64,000 nt of DNA from Phycisphaerales bacterium. Its GTDB lineage: Bacteria; Planctomycetota; Phycisphaerae; Phycisphaerales; UBA1924. The notes below the pieces were generated by a model. It saw only the letters and a list, made by a program, of their open reading frames with translations. It was not told the origin of the DNA and ran no database searches. Positions within the stretch are counted from its first letter, which is position 1. Each line of letters begins with the position of its first letter. The stretch spans positions 62,001 through 126,000 of the forward strand of contig JANQNW010000016.1 in the NCBI GenBank assembly GCA_028279375.1, given 5' to 3'. Positions 1 to 8,835 of this stretch are shown here, piece by piece. The position numbers and the translations under genes are program-made.

Positions 1-1402
1 CGAGTTCGCCGGATGCGAGCGCCCTGGCGCGCTGGGCCAGGATCGCGGCCCGCTGCTGCGGGGTGGCGAGGCGATATCTCGGGTCCCAGTTCGGGCGGCG
101 ATTGAGCCAGGCGAGCGTCTCCGGTGAGAATCCCTCAATCGCGAGATCGGCGATGAGTCCACGCCAATCCTCGGCGAACGTGGCGATGAGTCCGTCGTTC
201 ATCACGATGTCGGCGTCGAGGATCTGGCCAGTTCTCGGATCGACGCGGCTCGGGCCGATCGCGAATCGCTGGCCGTTCGTGTTCCATCGAATGAAGTTGT
301 AGCGAACGTCCTCGGGATCCTTCTCCATGTGCGCCCCTGTGCGCGCATCCTGCTGGTAGACCTCGATGGCGTTGACGATGCCGATCTGCTCGAACGCTTC
401 GTTCCAGGCCAGGAGGCCTTCGCGCACCCAGCGACGCCAGCGAATCGGCGTCGTGTGCTCGATGTAGAAGACAATCGGCTCCTTGGGCGGGCTCATGCGA
501 AGCGATGGGTCGGCCTTCTGCAGATGCCAGCGATTGATGTACCGCACCCACGGCTTTTCCGTATTCGGGCGCGCCAACTCGCGATAGCTGGTCGTGAAGT
601 AGCCGACGCGCTCGTCAGCCTCTCGCGGCTTGTAGCCGGTGTTGTTCGGGATCACGCTGATCGAGTAATGCAACTCCGTCAGGCGTCCGCCGGCGACGGG
701 CAATCGGAATGCAACCTCGACGTTGTTCGGAAAAGCCTTCGCTCGCGTGATCTTGCTGAGCGAGCCATTCGCGCCGGCGGCTGCCCAGCCGAAGAACTTC
801 GCCGCCTGTCCGACGAGGAGGCCATCGAGATCGATCACGGGGCCGCCGCCGGGAGACATCGTGACGATCGGCGCCGAGAGGATCACGCGATCCGTGAAGA
901 GCTGGTCACGCGAACTGCGCGACTCGGCGTCGCCGCTCGAGCGCACTTCCACGTTCGGTTCAATGAGCGCGAGCGTGCGGTCGAAGCGCTTCCAATAGAC
1001 GTATCGCTCGTTGAACTGGATGCCGGCAGTCGGCGTGCCACCGGCGATTGTCGTCGCAATGAACAGACGCTGATTCTCGAATCCGGCGGGGAAGACCGCC
1101 AGCATCTGGGCGTCCTTGTCTCTCTTGTAGAGCGTGTACAGCGAGGCTTGTCCGTCAGCGGTCGAGATTACTTTCTCGTAGCCCTTGATGACCTCACTGA
1201 AGGGCGGGAAGTCCTTTTTCGCCTTCTTGGGAGCGCCACCCTGCATCGCGGCAAGTTGCGCCAGCACCTCCGGCGGGACCTGGGCGTTGCTGGTCTCACC
1301 GGCGCCCGTCGATGCGGGGCCCGAGGCGAGCGCGAGTGACGCCGTGGCGGCGAGCGTCACGGCAACGGTTCTTGCAGTACGTCGATGCTGGATTCGGGGC
1401 AT
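1..1402 (-). CDS. Zinc-dependent metalloprotease, DUF5117/DUF4953 type, N-terminal part
   Basis: The frame is open from an ATG at 1402 off the left edge, giving 467 codons of the N-terminal part. It begins with a signal-peptide-like stretch (basic start, then VAVTLAATASLALA), then a region with YEKVIST..GQASLYTLY and MLAVFPAGFENQRLFIATTIAGG. Further on come PWVRYINRWHLQKADPS and FYIEHTTPIRWRRWVREGLL followed by AWNEAFEQIG. These blocks match the DUF5117 and early DUF4953 parts of large secreted zinc metalloproteases found in Bacteroidetes and Planctomycetes. The expected HExxH zinc site would lie beyond the window edge and cannot be seen. A GGAGAG sits a few bases upstream of the ATG. Family assignment is from recognition of these blocks; the substrate is unknown. 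Confidence 0.75.
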   Translation of the reverse strand, partial: MPRIQHRRTARTVAVTLAATASLALASGPASTGAGETSNAQVPPEVLAQLAAMQGGAPKKAKKDFPPFSEVIKGYEKVISTADGQASLYTLYKRDKDAQMLAVFPAGFENQRLFIATTIAGGTPTAGIQFNERYVYWKRFDRTLALIEPNVEVRSSGDAESRSSRDQLFTDRVILSAPIVTMSPGGGPVIDLDGLLVGQAAKFFGWAAAGANGSLSKITRAKAFPNNVEVAFRLPVAGGRLTELHYSISVIPNNTGYKPREADERVGYFTTSYRELARPNTEKPWVRYINRWHLQKADPSLRMSPPKEPIVFYIEHTTPIRWRRWVREGLLAWNEAFEQIGIVNAIEVYQQDARTGAHMEKDPEDVRYNFIRWNTNGQRFAIGPSRVDPRTGQILDADIVMNDGLIATFAEDWRGLIADLAIEGFSPETLAWLNRRPNWDPRYRLATPQQRAAILAQRARALASGEL

Positions 1403-1568
1403 GCTCACTCTCCGGAGCGGTCAGTGCGAGGAGGAATGACTTCGAGGCGTCCGGGTCGAGGAGCGGCATCCGGGCGTCTGTCTGTGTTATACGCGCGCGG
1501 CCACTGAGGATCCGCAATTTCAGATCCCTTTCATCGGTGCGGACGTGCGGTTGGCCCTGAGTTCTCAC

Positions 1569-2543
1569 CTAGCGCGCAGCGAGAATCTCGACGGATCGCT
1601 CGTGGAAGAGGACCATCAGGATCGCCGTGAGGGCGATGAAAACGAGCCCGCCGATTTGGGCGGGCCGATCGTGGACGGCCATCTCGGTCGGATCGTCGTA
1701 GTCGCCTCGATCAACGAGCACGATGCACCGGAGCAGCACATATGTCGCGGGGAGAATCGTGAGCCAGAGGAGGTTGAATCCCTGCTCGTAGATCTCCGCC
1801 TGATCCTCGACCCAGATGGCGTAGCTCAGGAGCGTCGCGACGCCCGTGACGACCACCGCCATTTCGAGGAGGTTGTCGGTGTACATCGTCTGCACGGACC
1901 TGGCGGCGCCGGCCTCGTCGCCCATGGTCTTGCGTTCACCGAGGCGCTTGCCGAGCGCCAGGAACATACTCAGGAAGAAGGTGCAGTTCAGGAGCCAACT
2001 CGAGGGCGCCACACCCGCTGCGGCGCAGCCGCCGAGCACGCGGAGCGAGAAGCCGATCGAGAGACACATGACGTCCACGATCGCGATGCGCTTGAGCCTG
2101 AATGAGTACAGCGAGACGTTTACGACATAGAGCGCGACGGCGCCCGCAAGAAGCAGCTTCGTCTGACCCCCTGGAATCAGAAGCACGCACAGGGCGGCGC
2201 CGATGTAGAGAGCCGTGGCGTAGGCGACCGCCGTCTGTCGGGAGACCCTGCCGGAAGCGATCGGCCGATGGCGCTTGCGCGGATGGACGCGGTCGCGCTC
2301 CGCGTCGACCAGATCATTGATGACGTAGCAGCCGCTCGACGCCAGCGCGAAGCACGCGGCCGCCACCAGCGCGGGGAAGATGATCGCGCGCCAGGGTTCG
2401 CTGGCGCCGCTGAGGGCGTACGCGGGACCTGCAAGCACGAAGACGCTCTTGGCCCACTGCTGAGGTCGGGCCAGGCGCAGCAGATCGAAGGCGCGGGAGG
2501 CGCCTGTATGTGAGGCTGCGGCAGTGTCGGCGGCGTCAGTCAT
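1569..2543 (-). CDS. UbiA-family prenyltransferase, decaprenyl-phosphate phosphoribosyltransferase-like
   Basis: A 324-residue polytopic membrane protein. The first Asp-rich motif of UbiA transferases is present as NDLVDAERDR (about residues 76-85), and YSFRLKRIAIVDV (about 146-157) matches the block typical of the 5-phosphoribose-diphosphate:decaprenyl-phosphate branch; the start LLRLARPQQWAKS is also typical of that branch. Known members transfer phosphoribose to a polyprenyl phosphate, the first step to lipid-linked arabinose-type donors. The partner epimerases DprE1/DprE2 are not recognisable nearby, so the substrate could differ. It lies at the edge of the glycan region and is divergent from a methyltransferase gene. 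Confidence 0.8.
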   Translation of the reverse strand: MTDAADTAAASHTGASRAFDLLRLARPQQWAKSVFVLAGPAYALSGASEPWRAIIFPALVAAACFALASSGCYVINDLVDAERDRVHPRKRHRPIASGRVSRQTAVAYATALYIGAALCVLLIPGGQTKLLLAGAVALYVVNVSLYSFRLKRIAIVDVMCLSIGFSLRVLGGCAAAGVAPSSWLLNCTFFLSMFLALGKRLGERKTMGDEAGAARSVQTMYTDNLLEMAVVVTGVATLLSYAIWVEDQAEIYEQGFNLLWLTILPATYVLLRCIVLVDRGDYDDPTEMAVHDRPAQIGGLVFIALTAILMVLFHERSVEILAAR

Positions 2544-2681
2544 GCTGAGGTCCTACGAGCGGGACGCCGCATGGATCGGCACGGAGATGGCCACGGGGAC
2601 AGTTATAGTCAGACGGGACGCAGGGCCGATTCCGAAATCAGTCGATTCGATCGGGCGAAGGCGCCCTCAGCGGAGACGGAT

Positions 2682-3323
2682 TTGAAGACGTCGACAGAGT
2701 TATCGCGGGTCTCGAAACGTCTCTATCGCTCCGGCTCGCCGATCTTCCGTGCTATGCAGCGATACCGCCCGTACATCTGCCCATTCGGTCGATTGCTCGA
2801 CGAGACCCCTCGAAACGCCCGCGTGCTTGATGTCGGGTGCGGCGGCGGCCTCTTCCTCGGGCTGCTCGCGAGTGAGGGCGCGCTGCGGCAGGGCGTTGGC
2901 TTCGATGTGTCCGGCAAGGCGATCGCGCTTGCGCAGGGAATGGCGACGTCCAGCGGAGCTCCGATCTCCTTCGAGCGGATAGACGCCGGAGATGATTGGC
3001 CGGACGGCCCCTTCGATGTCGTGTCGTTGATTGATGTCATGCACCATGTGCCCACGAAGGCGCGCCGATCGGTCGTCGAGCAGGCCGCTCGGCGACTCCG
3101 ACCGGAGGGTCTCTTTCTTTACAAGGACATGTGCGACACCCCGCGATGGCGCGCGAGCGCCAATCGACTTCACGATCTCGTCCTCGCAAGACAGTGGATC
3201 ACGTACTGCCCCGTCGAAGACGTGGTGCGCTGGGCCACGGCCTCGGGATTGATGCTCGAGGATGCGGAGACAATCAACATGCTCTGGTATGGTCACGAAC
3301 TCCGTGTGTTCAGAAAGAGCTGA
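2682..3323 (+). CDS. Class I SAM-dependent methyltransferase
   Basis: The SAM-binding motif I is clear: RVLDVGCGGGLFLGLL, followed by an acidic loop (FDVSGKAIALAQ), then the motif II/post-II region FDVVSLIDVMHHVP. The frame is open back to an ATG at 2571, but that extension (HGDGHGDSYSQ...) is low in quality. I prefer TTG at 2682, which has GGAGACGGA just upstream and gives about 213 residues. The substrate cannot be told from sequence. The downstream membrane protein gene begins 4 bases after the stop, so the two are probably co-transcribed. Other glycan genes nearby suggest a role in sugar or lipid-linked sugar methylation, which is inference. Confidence 0.75.
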   Translation: MKTSTELSRVSKRLYRSGSPIFRAMQRYRPYICPFGRLLDETPRNARVLDVGCGGGLFLGLLASEGALRQGVGFDVSGKAIALAQGMATSSGAPISFERIDAGDDWPDGPFDVVSLIDVMHHVPTKARRSVVEQAARRLRPEGLFLYKDMCDTPRWRASANRLHDLVLARQWITYCPVEDVVRWATASGLMLEDAETINMLWYGHELRVFRKS

Positions 3324-3327
3324 CGCG

Positions 3328-4692
3328 ATGACGAATGGCGCTGAGAATGCTGAGTCGGCGCGCCGACAACCAATCTCCGTTGCGATCGGGCTCTCGCTTC
3401 TTTTTGCGATCCCGCTGCTGCTTGTTGTCTTCACGGGATACGGCGCTGACAGCCGCGCGGCGAAGGATCAGGATCGGTATCACCTCGTCGCCGCGGAGCG
3501 GTTCGCGACAGAGTGGCCTCGCTTTGATTTCAGCGACTATGAGTCGGCGACGACGCCTGCGTATCACGTCCTTGTCTCGACGTTCATCCGGTTCGTCACC
3601 GGCGACACGCCGTTCGTGCGTCTCTTCGCGTCGCTCTTCACATTCGGATTGCTCGCGACGCTCGCTGTAACCGCTGGTCGACGGACGACGAAGTTGACGG
3701 CGCTCATTCTGTGTGCGCCGCTCGTGGCTTCGCAATATGTCTTTCAGGCCGGCGCGTTCATGCTGCCGGACAACGCGGGATGGTGGGGGGTGCTGTCGCT
3801 CCTGCTGCTTGCCTACGGAGCGCCGACACATTGGAGAGCTATGGTCGCCGGCGGCGTCATCCTTGTCGCGCTTGTCGCGACGCGCCAGATTCACCTCTGG
3901 GCGGCCGGCCTCGTGTGGCTCGGCGCGTGGCTTGATCCGGGAGACGATCGGACCGGCATGCTCCTGAGCCAGGACACTCGCAGGTCCGTGCAGCGAACCA
4001 TCACGGCGCTCGCGTTCAGCCTGCCGGCATTCCTCGTTGTCTGGTGGTTCTATCGACTCTGGGGAGATGCGCTCACGCCGCCGCTCTTTCAGGTCGGGGG
4101 ATCTTCCGAGCGCGCCGAGGGATTCGGCAAGATCAAGACCACGGGCGGGAATCTCGCGGCTCCGGCCACTGTGCTCTCGATCGCTGGCGCCATCGGGCTG
4201 CTCTATCTCGGATTCTGCTGGAGACGTCTGCTGGATGCAATGCGGCACAGGCGGTTCGAGACGCGAGCGACGATTGCCGCCGGTGGCGTCGTCGGACTAT
4301 TCCTCGGCTCCATTCCGCCAACATCATTCAGCATGGATGACGGGCGATGGTCGGGCGTCTGGAACGTTGTTCGGCGGCTACCGACGGTCGCCGATCGGTC
4401 GCCGCTCATCATCGGCCTCTCGATGCTCGGCGGGATCGTGATCGCGACTTTCTTCGTCAGCCTCAGTCGGCGCGATCGCTGGGTCTTTCTTGCGGCATGG
4501 GGCGGATTCATCGTGGCGATGACCGCCAACGCGCTGGCGTGGCAGCGATACTACGAGCCGTTCGCAATTGTCATGTTCGCCGTCGCAGCGGCGCGTGCGC
4601 AAAATGGCGAGCCGGCGCCGCGCTGGGCGCTCGCCGGACCGCTGTTGCTGACGATCGCCTCTGCGGCGATGACGTCACTCAGTCTTCGCTAG
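3328..4692 (+). CDS. Polytopic membrane protein, GT-C-like (ALG10-like) putative glycosyltransferase
   Basis: About 454 residues with many hydrophobic helices. After the first helix comes a loop with DQDRYHLVAAERF and the phrase YESATTPAYHVLVSTF. This layout (acidic residue in the first outer loop, then a TTPxxH/L block) recalls GT-C glycosyltransferases, especially DIE2/ALG10-type. The ATG at 3328 is chosen because it sits 4 bases after the methyltransferase stop; the frame is open 22 codons further upstream but that part overlaps the previous gene. GT-C enzymes use lipid-linked sugar donors, which would fit the UbiA-type gene nearby. The assignment is tentative. Confidence 0.55.
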   Translation: MTNGAENAESARRQPISVAIGLSLLFAIPLLLVVFTGYGADSRAAKDQDRYHLVAAERFATEWPRFDFSDYESATTPAYHVLVSTFIRFVTGDTPFVRLFASLFTFGLLATLAVTAGRRTTKLTALILCAPLVASQYVFQAGAFMLPDNAGWWGVLSLLLLAYGAPTHWRAMVAGGVILVALVATRQIHLWAAGLVWLGAWLDPGDDRTGMLLSQDTRRSVQRTITALAFSLPAFLVVWWFYRLWGDALTPPLFQVGGSSERAEGFGKIKTTGGNLAAPATVLSIAGAIGLLYLGFCWRRLLDAMRHRRFETRATIAAGGVVGLFLGSIPPTSFSMDDGRWSGVWNVVRRLPTVADRSPLIIGLSMLGGIVIATFFVSLSRRDRWVFLAAWGGFIVAMTANALAWQRYYEPFAIVMFAVAAARAQNGEPAPRWALAGPLLLTIASAAMTSLSLR

Positions 4693-4704
4693 TTCGCCGG
4701 CCCC

Positions 4705-6069
4705 TCAGCCGGCCGTCTGAGGGCTTCGCGCCTGCTCCACCGCCGGACGGCCGACGGAGTAGTAGGTGAAGGGTGTCTCGCTCAGGCGTTCGTGGCTGTA
4801 CAGATTGCGGCCGTCGAAGATCACGTGTCCGCCCATGGCCAACGCCATTCGCTCGTAGTCAGGGGACTTGAACTCATCCCAGTCCGTCGAGATCACGAGG
4901 GCATCCGCGCCGTTGAGGGTCTCGTACATCTCGCCGGCGAGTTTGATCTTCGAGCCCATGAGCTTCGAGGCGTTCTCCGCGGCGACGGGGTCATACGCTC
5001 GGACCTTCGCGCCTGCGGCAAGCGCCTTGTTCATCAGCGTCAGCGCCGGGGCTTCACGAATGTCATCCGTATTCGGCTTGAAAGCAATGCCCCAGAAGGC
5101 CAGGGTCTTGCCCTCGAGCCCGCCGTCTGACTCGAAGTGCTTCTCGAGTTTCGCGAAGAACGAATCGCGCTGGTCCTGATTGACCTCGTGGACGCTGCTC
5201 AAAAGCTTCGCAGGACGCGAGGCGTCCTCGCCCATCGAGATGCACGCGAGCACGTCCTTCGGGAAGCATGAGCCGCCATAGCCGAGGCCCGGATGCAGGA
5301 ACTGATTTCCGATGCGCTTGTCAGCGCACATGCCTTCGCGCACGCGCTTGATGTCGGCGCCGTAGGACTCGCACAGCCCCGCGATTTCATTCACGAATGA
5401 GATCTTCGTCGCAAGCATCGCGTTCGACGCGTACTTGACCATCTCGCTCGAGGGGACGTCGAAGACGTAAATCGGATTTCCCTGTCGCACGAAAGGCTCG
5501 TAGAGGGCGCGCATCACGCCGTCGGCGTGCTCGCTCTGCACGCCGCAGACGACGCGATCGGGCTTCTGAAAGTCATTGATCGCGGCGCCTTCCTTGAGGA
5601 ACTCCGGGTTGTTGGCGATCGAGAAGGGGATCTCCCCGACGATGGCGCGAATCCGGCGCTCGACCTCGAGCGTGGTTCCAACGGGAACGGTGGACTTCAC
5701 CACGACGACCTTCGGCTTCTGATTCGGTCCAAGCGACTTGATTGCCTCCGCGACATCCTCGGCGGCCTTGAAGACGTACTGGAGATCAGCGCGTCCGCGA
5801 TCATCGGAGGGTGTTCCGACGCAGATGAAGATCACGTCGGCGTCCGCATACGCCTCCTGCGGATTTGTCGTGAAGTGCAGGCGCCCCGCATGCGAGTTCG
5901 AGACGATCATCTCGGTCAGGCCCGGCTCGTAAATCGGGCAGCCGCCCTTCTTGAGTGTCTCGATCTTCTCCGGATCGATATCCAGGCACGTGACGTCGTT
6001 GCCGGTGTTGGCGAAGCAGGCGCCCGTGACCAGGCCGACGTATCCGGTTCCAACCATCGTCAGTCGCAT
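4705..6069 (-). CDS. ugd: UDP-glucose 6-dehydrogenase
   Basis: A 454-residue protein of standard family length. It has the N-terminal Rossmann motif GTGYVGLVTG, the central FLKEG block with the catalytic-region Glu (about 157-161), and the catalytic Cys in GYGGSCFPKD (Cys about 268). It oxidises UDP-glucose to UDP-glucuronate with two NAD+. The UDP-glucuronate decarboxylase gene lies just upstream on the same strand (gap 109 bases), so the pair would convert UDP-glucose to UDP-xylose; a UDP-glucuronate 4-epimerase type gene at 36540-37517 could draw on the same pool. Confidence 0.95.
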   Translation of the reverse strand: MRLTMVGTGYVGLVTGACFANTGNDVTCLDIDPEKIETLKKGGCPIYEPGLTEMIVSNSHAGRLHFTTNPQEAYADADVIFICVGTPSDDRGRADLQYVFKAAEDVAEAIKSLGPNQKPKVVVVKSTVPVGTTLEVERRIRAIVGEIPFSIANNPEFLKEGAAINDFQKPDRVVCGVQSEHADGVMRALYEPFVRQGNPIYVFDVPSSEMVKYASNAMLATKISFVNEIAGLCESYGADIKRVREGMCADKRIGNQFLHPGLGYGGSCFPKDVLACISMGEDASRPAKLLSSVHEVNQDQRDSFFAKLEKHFESDGGLEGKTLAFWGIAFKPNTDDIREAPALTLMNKALAAGAKVRAYDPVAAENASKLMGSKIKLAGEMYETLNGADALVISTDWDEFKSPDYERMALAMGGHVIFDGRNLYSHERLSETPFTYYSVGRPAVEQARSPQTAG

Positions 6070-6178
6070 GTGAGTCGTCCTCGTTCCTTCTCGGATCAGC
6101 GTTGGTCCGGTCGCGAGCGCCCGGAGCGTTGGTGCTTGAAGCTGTTGGCAGTCCTATCGGTCAGACGCGAGCCGCGTC

Positions 6179-7153
6179 TCAGTAGTTCGGTGTGGGCGCC
6201 CGGAATCGACTGAGATCGATCGACTTGAACCAGTCAATCGTCCGCGTCAACCCATCGCGAAGTTCGATCGTGGGCGACCAGTCAAGCCGCCCCTGAGCGA
6301 GCGCGATGTCTGGGCGTCGCTGCTTCGGATCGTCCTCCGGAAGCGGGCGATAGCATAGCTTGGACGTCGAGCCGGAGATCTCGATCACGAGCTCCGCAAG
6401 CTCCTTGATCGTGAACTCGCCGGGGTTGCCCAGATTCACAGGCCCCGGGAACTCGTCCGGTCCATTCATCATCCGGATGAACCCCTCGACCAGATCGTCG
6501 ACGAAACAGAACGCCCGGCTCTGTGAGCCGTCGCCGAAGATCGTGATGTCCTCGCCGGCAAGCGCCTGGCGGATGAAGTTCGAAACGACGCGGCCGTCGT
6601 ACGGGTGCATGCGCGGCCCGTACGTGTTGAAGATTCGCACGACCCTGATGTTCACACCGTTCTGTCGGTAGTAATCGAAGAACAGGGTTTCCGCGACGCG
6701 CTTTCCCTCGTCATAACACGCGCGCGGGCCGATCGTGTTGACAGCGCCGCGATAAGATTCCGGCTGCGGATGCACCTCCGGGTCGCCATAGATCTCGCTC
6801 GTCGAGGCCTGGAATATCTTGGCCTGACAGCGCTTGGCGAGCCCGAGCATATTGATGGCGCCGACGACAGATGTCTTGCACGTCTTGATCGGGTTGTATT
6901 GGTAGTGCCCGGGCGCGGCCGGACAGGCGAGGTTGTAGATCTCATCCACTTCAAGCCAGATGGGATGCACGACATCATGGCGGACGAGCTCGAAGTTCGC
7001 CTTGCCGAGCAGATGCGCGACGTTCTCCTTCTGACTCGTGAAGAAGTTATCGAGGCAGATGACATCGTGGCCCTGCTCGACAAGTCGATCGCACAGGTGC
7101 GAGCCGAGAAATCCGGCGCCGCCGGTCACGAGAATTCGCTTCGAAATGGACAC
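6179..7153 (-). CDS. UDP-glucuronate decarboxylase (UDP-xylose synthase)
   Basis: A 324-residue extended SDR. It has the NAD motif GGAGFLGSH (about 11-19), [15 protein letters not shown] typical of UXS, and the active site RACYDEGKR with catalytic Tyr and Lys at about 147 and 151. It converts UDP-glucuronate to UDP-xylose in the cytoplasm. It is upstream of ugd on the same strand, a common pairing, and together they point to xylose in the glycan made by this region. Confidence 0.93.
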   Translation of the reverse strand: MSISKRILVTGGAGFLGSHLCDRLVEQGHDVICLDNFFTSQKENVAHLLGKANFELVRHDVVHPIWLEVDEIYNLACPAAPGHYQYNPIKTCKTSVVGAINMLGLAKRCQAKIFQASTSEIYGDPEVHPQPESYRGAVNTIGPRACYDEGKRVAETLFFDYYRQNGVNIRVVRIFNTYGPRMHPYDGRVVSNFIRQALAGEDITIFGDGSQSRAFCFVDDLVEGFIRMMNGPDEFPGPVNLGNPGEFTIKELAELVIEISGSTSKLCYRPLPEDDPKQRRPDIALAQGRLDWSPTIELRDGLTRTIDWFKSIDLSRFRAPTPNY

Positions 7154-7322
7154 CTGTGGCAGCCTTCTACTCGTCTACTGGTGCGATGGGAGCGGTGGGG
7201 AATCGGTGCGACATCCTACGCTTATCGGCCGATGACAACATCGACTCAACGTCCGTCCGCGTACCGACCCCTGTTCGACGGATCGCCGCTGCGGAAAGGA
7301 CGAGTCGCGGGGGCCGTATAAG

Positions 7323-7940
7323 ATGAACGGAATGCCGATTGACGGGACACATTCACTTCGCGCGTGTCACTGCTGCGGGCTGATCCAGCGCGTTGGCATC
7401 GTGGCCCGCGGATCGGTGGCCAGGTGTTCGCGATGCAACGCGATCGTGCGCCATGGGCGCCACCCTCGCAGCGCGAGCCGCGCGGCGGCGTTCAGCGCCG
7501 CGGCGCTGATCGTGTATCCGGCCGCCATGACGCTCCCCGTCCTTGAGATCTCGGAGATGGGACATCGGCAAAGCGCAACGATCTGGTCGGGAGTAGTCTC
7601 GCTGATTACGGGCGGTTACGTCGGACTCGGCCTGATCGTCCTGTTTTGCTCCGTTGTGATTCCGTTTCTGAAGATCGGCGGGGTCTTCGCACTTTGTGGC
7701 GGCCGGAGGTTCCTGAGCAAGAGGAATCGCGCGATGACGCACCGCGCGCTCGAGTGGATCGGTCGCTGGGGAATGGTCGATGTGCTGCTCGTCGCGGTGC
7801 TTGTCGCATTCGTGAAACTCGGCGACCTCGTGGACGTCCACGCGGGGCCCGGCGCGATCGCGTTCTCGATCGTGGTCGCGCTGAGCATGCTCGCGTCGAT
7901 TTCATTCGACCCTGCGTCCATCTGGGAGGAAGACTCGTGA
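7323..7940 (+). CDS. PqiA-like inner membrane protein, single-domain
   Basis: A 205-residue protein with an N-terminal zinc-ribbon-like pair of cysteine motifs (CHCCG and CSRC) and about four hydrophobic helices, with the PqiA-type stretch MTLPVLEISEMGHRQSATIWSGV. E. coli PqiA is about twice this length with two such domains; this is a one-domain form. The next gene starts inside its stop codon (GTGA overlap at 7937-7940) and encodes an MCE protein, so the pair is a minimal PqiAB/LetAB-like envelope lipid-transport unit. ATG at 7332 is a second possible start. Confidence 0.85.
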   Translation: MNGMPIDGTHSLRACHCCGLIQRVGIVARGSVARCSRCNAIVRHGRHPRSASRAAAFSAAALIVYPAAMTLPVLEISEMGHRQSATIWSGVVSLITGGYVGLGLIVLFCSVVIPFLKIGGVFALCGGRRFLSKRNRAMTHRALEWIGRWGMVDVLLVAVLVAFVKLGDLVDVHAGPGAIAFSIVVALSMLASISFDPASIWEEDS

Positions 7941-8818
7941 CCGACCAGCCCGAGGCCCCGATGCCCGAAGCGCGCGTGGTCGCTGCGCGGCGCTTCTCGT
8001 TCGCATGGCTCGTGCCGCTCTTCGCGCTCGTGGTCGTCGGGGCGCTCATGGTCCAGGTCATGATCGAGAAGGGGATCGAAATCGAAATCCTCTTTGACGA
8101 GGGGCACGGTCTGGAGCCCGGCAACACAGTCAAGTTCCGAGGCGTCGAGGTCGGGGTTGTTCGCGAGGTGACATTGGCGCGCGACCTGCATCATGTGCGC
8201 ATCACTGCTGAACTCAAGGACAGCGCCGCGGGGCTCGCAGTCGGCGGCACACGATTCTGGATTGTGCGTCCGCAGATTGGTCTGTCCGGCGTGTCGGGTG
8301 TCGAGACGCTGCTGGGGCCGAACTACATCACGCTGGAGCCCGGCTCCGGTGGTCCTGAACGCCAGTTCACCGGTGTCGGCGTGGCCCCGATCAGCAACAC
8401 GGAGAGAGCATCCGGACTTCGCCTGATTCTCGAGGCCGAGCGTCTCGGCTCGCTCACGATCGGAGCGCCGGTGCTCTACCGAGACATCCAGGTCGGCGTT
8501 GTCACCGATGCGACGCTGGCGCCGGACGGTCGTTCCGTGGATGTCGAGATCGAGATCGAGTCGAACCAGGCGCACCTCGTGCGTGACAACTCCAGATTCT
8601 GGAACGCGAGCGGTGTTGGCGTGAATCTCGGATTCGGAGGCCTGAGCGTCCAAACGAGTTCTATCCAGTCCATGCTCAGCGGCGGGATCGGATTCGCAAC
8701 ACCCAAGCGGCCCGGCGAGCGCGTGGACAACGATCACCGATTCGAACTCGCGCGCGAGGTCGACGACGACTGGCTCGACTGGCGCCCGGATCTCTCGGTC
8801 ACGAGCGCCGACTTCTAA
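7937..8818 (+). CDS. MCE domain (PqiB/LetB-like) lipid-transport protein, two MCE domains
   Basis: Starts at GTG 7937 overlapping the PqiA-like stop; 293 residues. One N-terminal transmembrane helix (FAWLVPLFALVVVGALMVQV) anchors it in the inner membrane. Two MCE-type beta domains follow: the first around EIEILFDEGHGLEPGNTVKF, the second around LGSLTIGAPVLYRDIQVGVV. PqiB of E. coli has three MCE domains and LetB seven, so this is a short version that could not by itself span the periplasm. No outer-membrane PqiC-like lipoprotein gene follows. Confidence 0.87.
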   Translation: MTDQPEAPMPEARVVAARRFSFAWLVPLFALVVVGALMVQVMIEKGIEIEILFDEGHGLEPGNTVKFRGVEVGVVREVTLARDLHHVRITAELKDSAAGLAVGGTRFWIVRPQIGLSGVSGVETLLGPNYITLEPGSGGPERQFTGVGVAPISNTERASGLRLILEAERLGSLTIGAPVLYRDIQVGVVTDATLAPDGRSVDVEIEIESNQAHLVRDNSRFWNASGVGVNLGFGGLSVQTSSIQSMLSGGIGFATPKRPGERVDNDHRFELAREVDDDWLDWRPDLSVTSADF

Positions 8819-8835
8819 GTGACTTCGGCGAAGCC

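Noticed and set aside
4702-4723. Inverted repeat CCCTCAG/CTGAGGG at the convergent junction before ugd's stop
   Set aside because: No T-run on either strand and it overlaps ugd coding bases; too weak to list as terminator.
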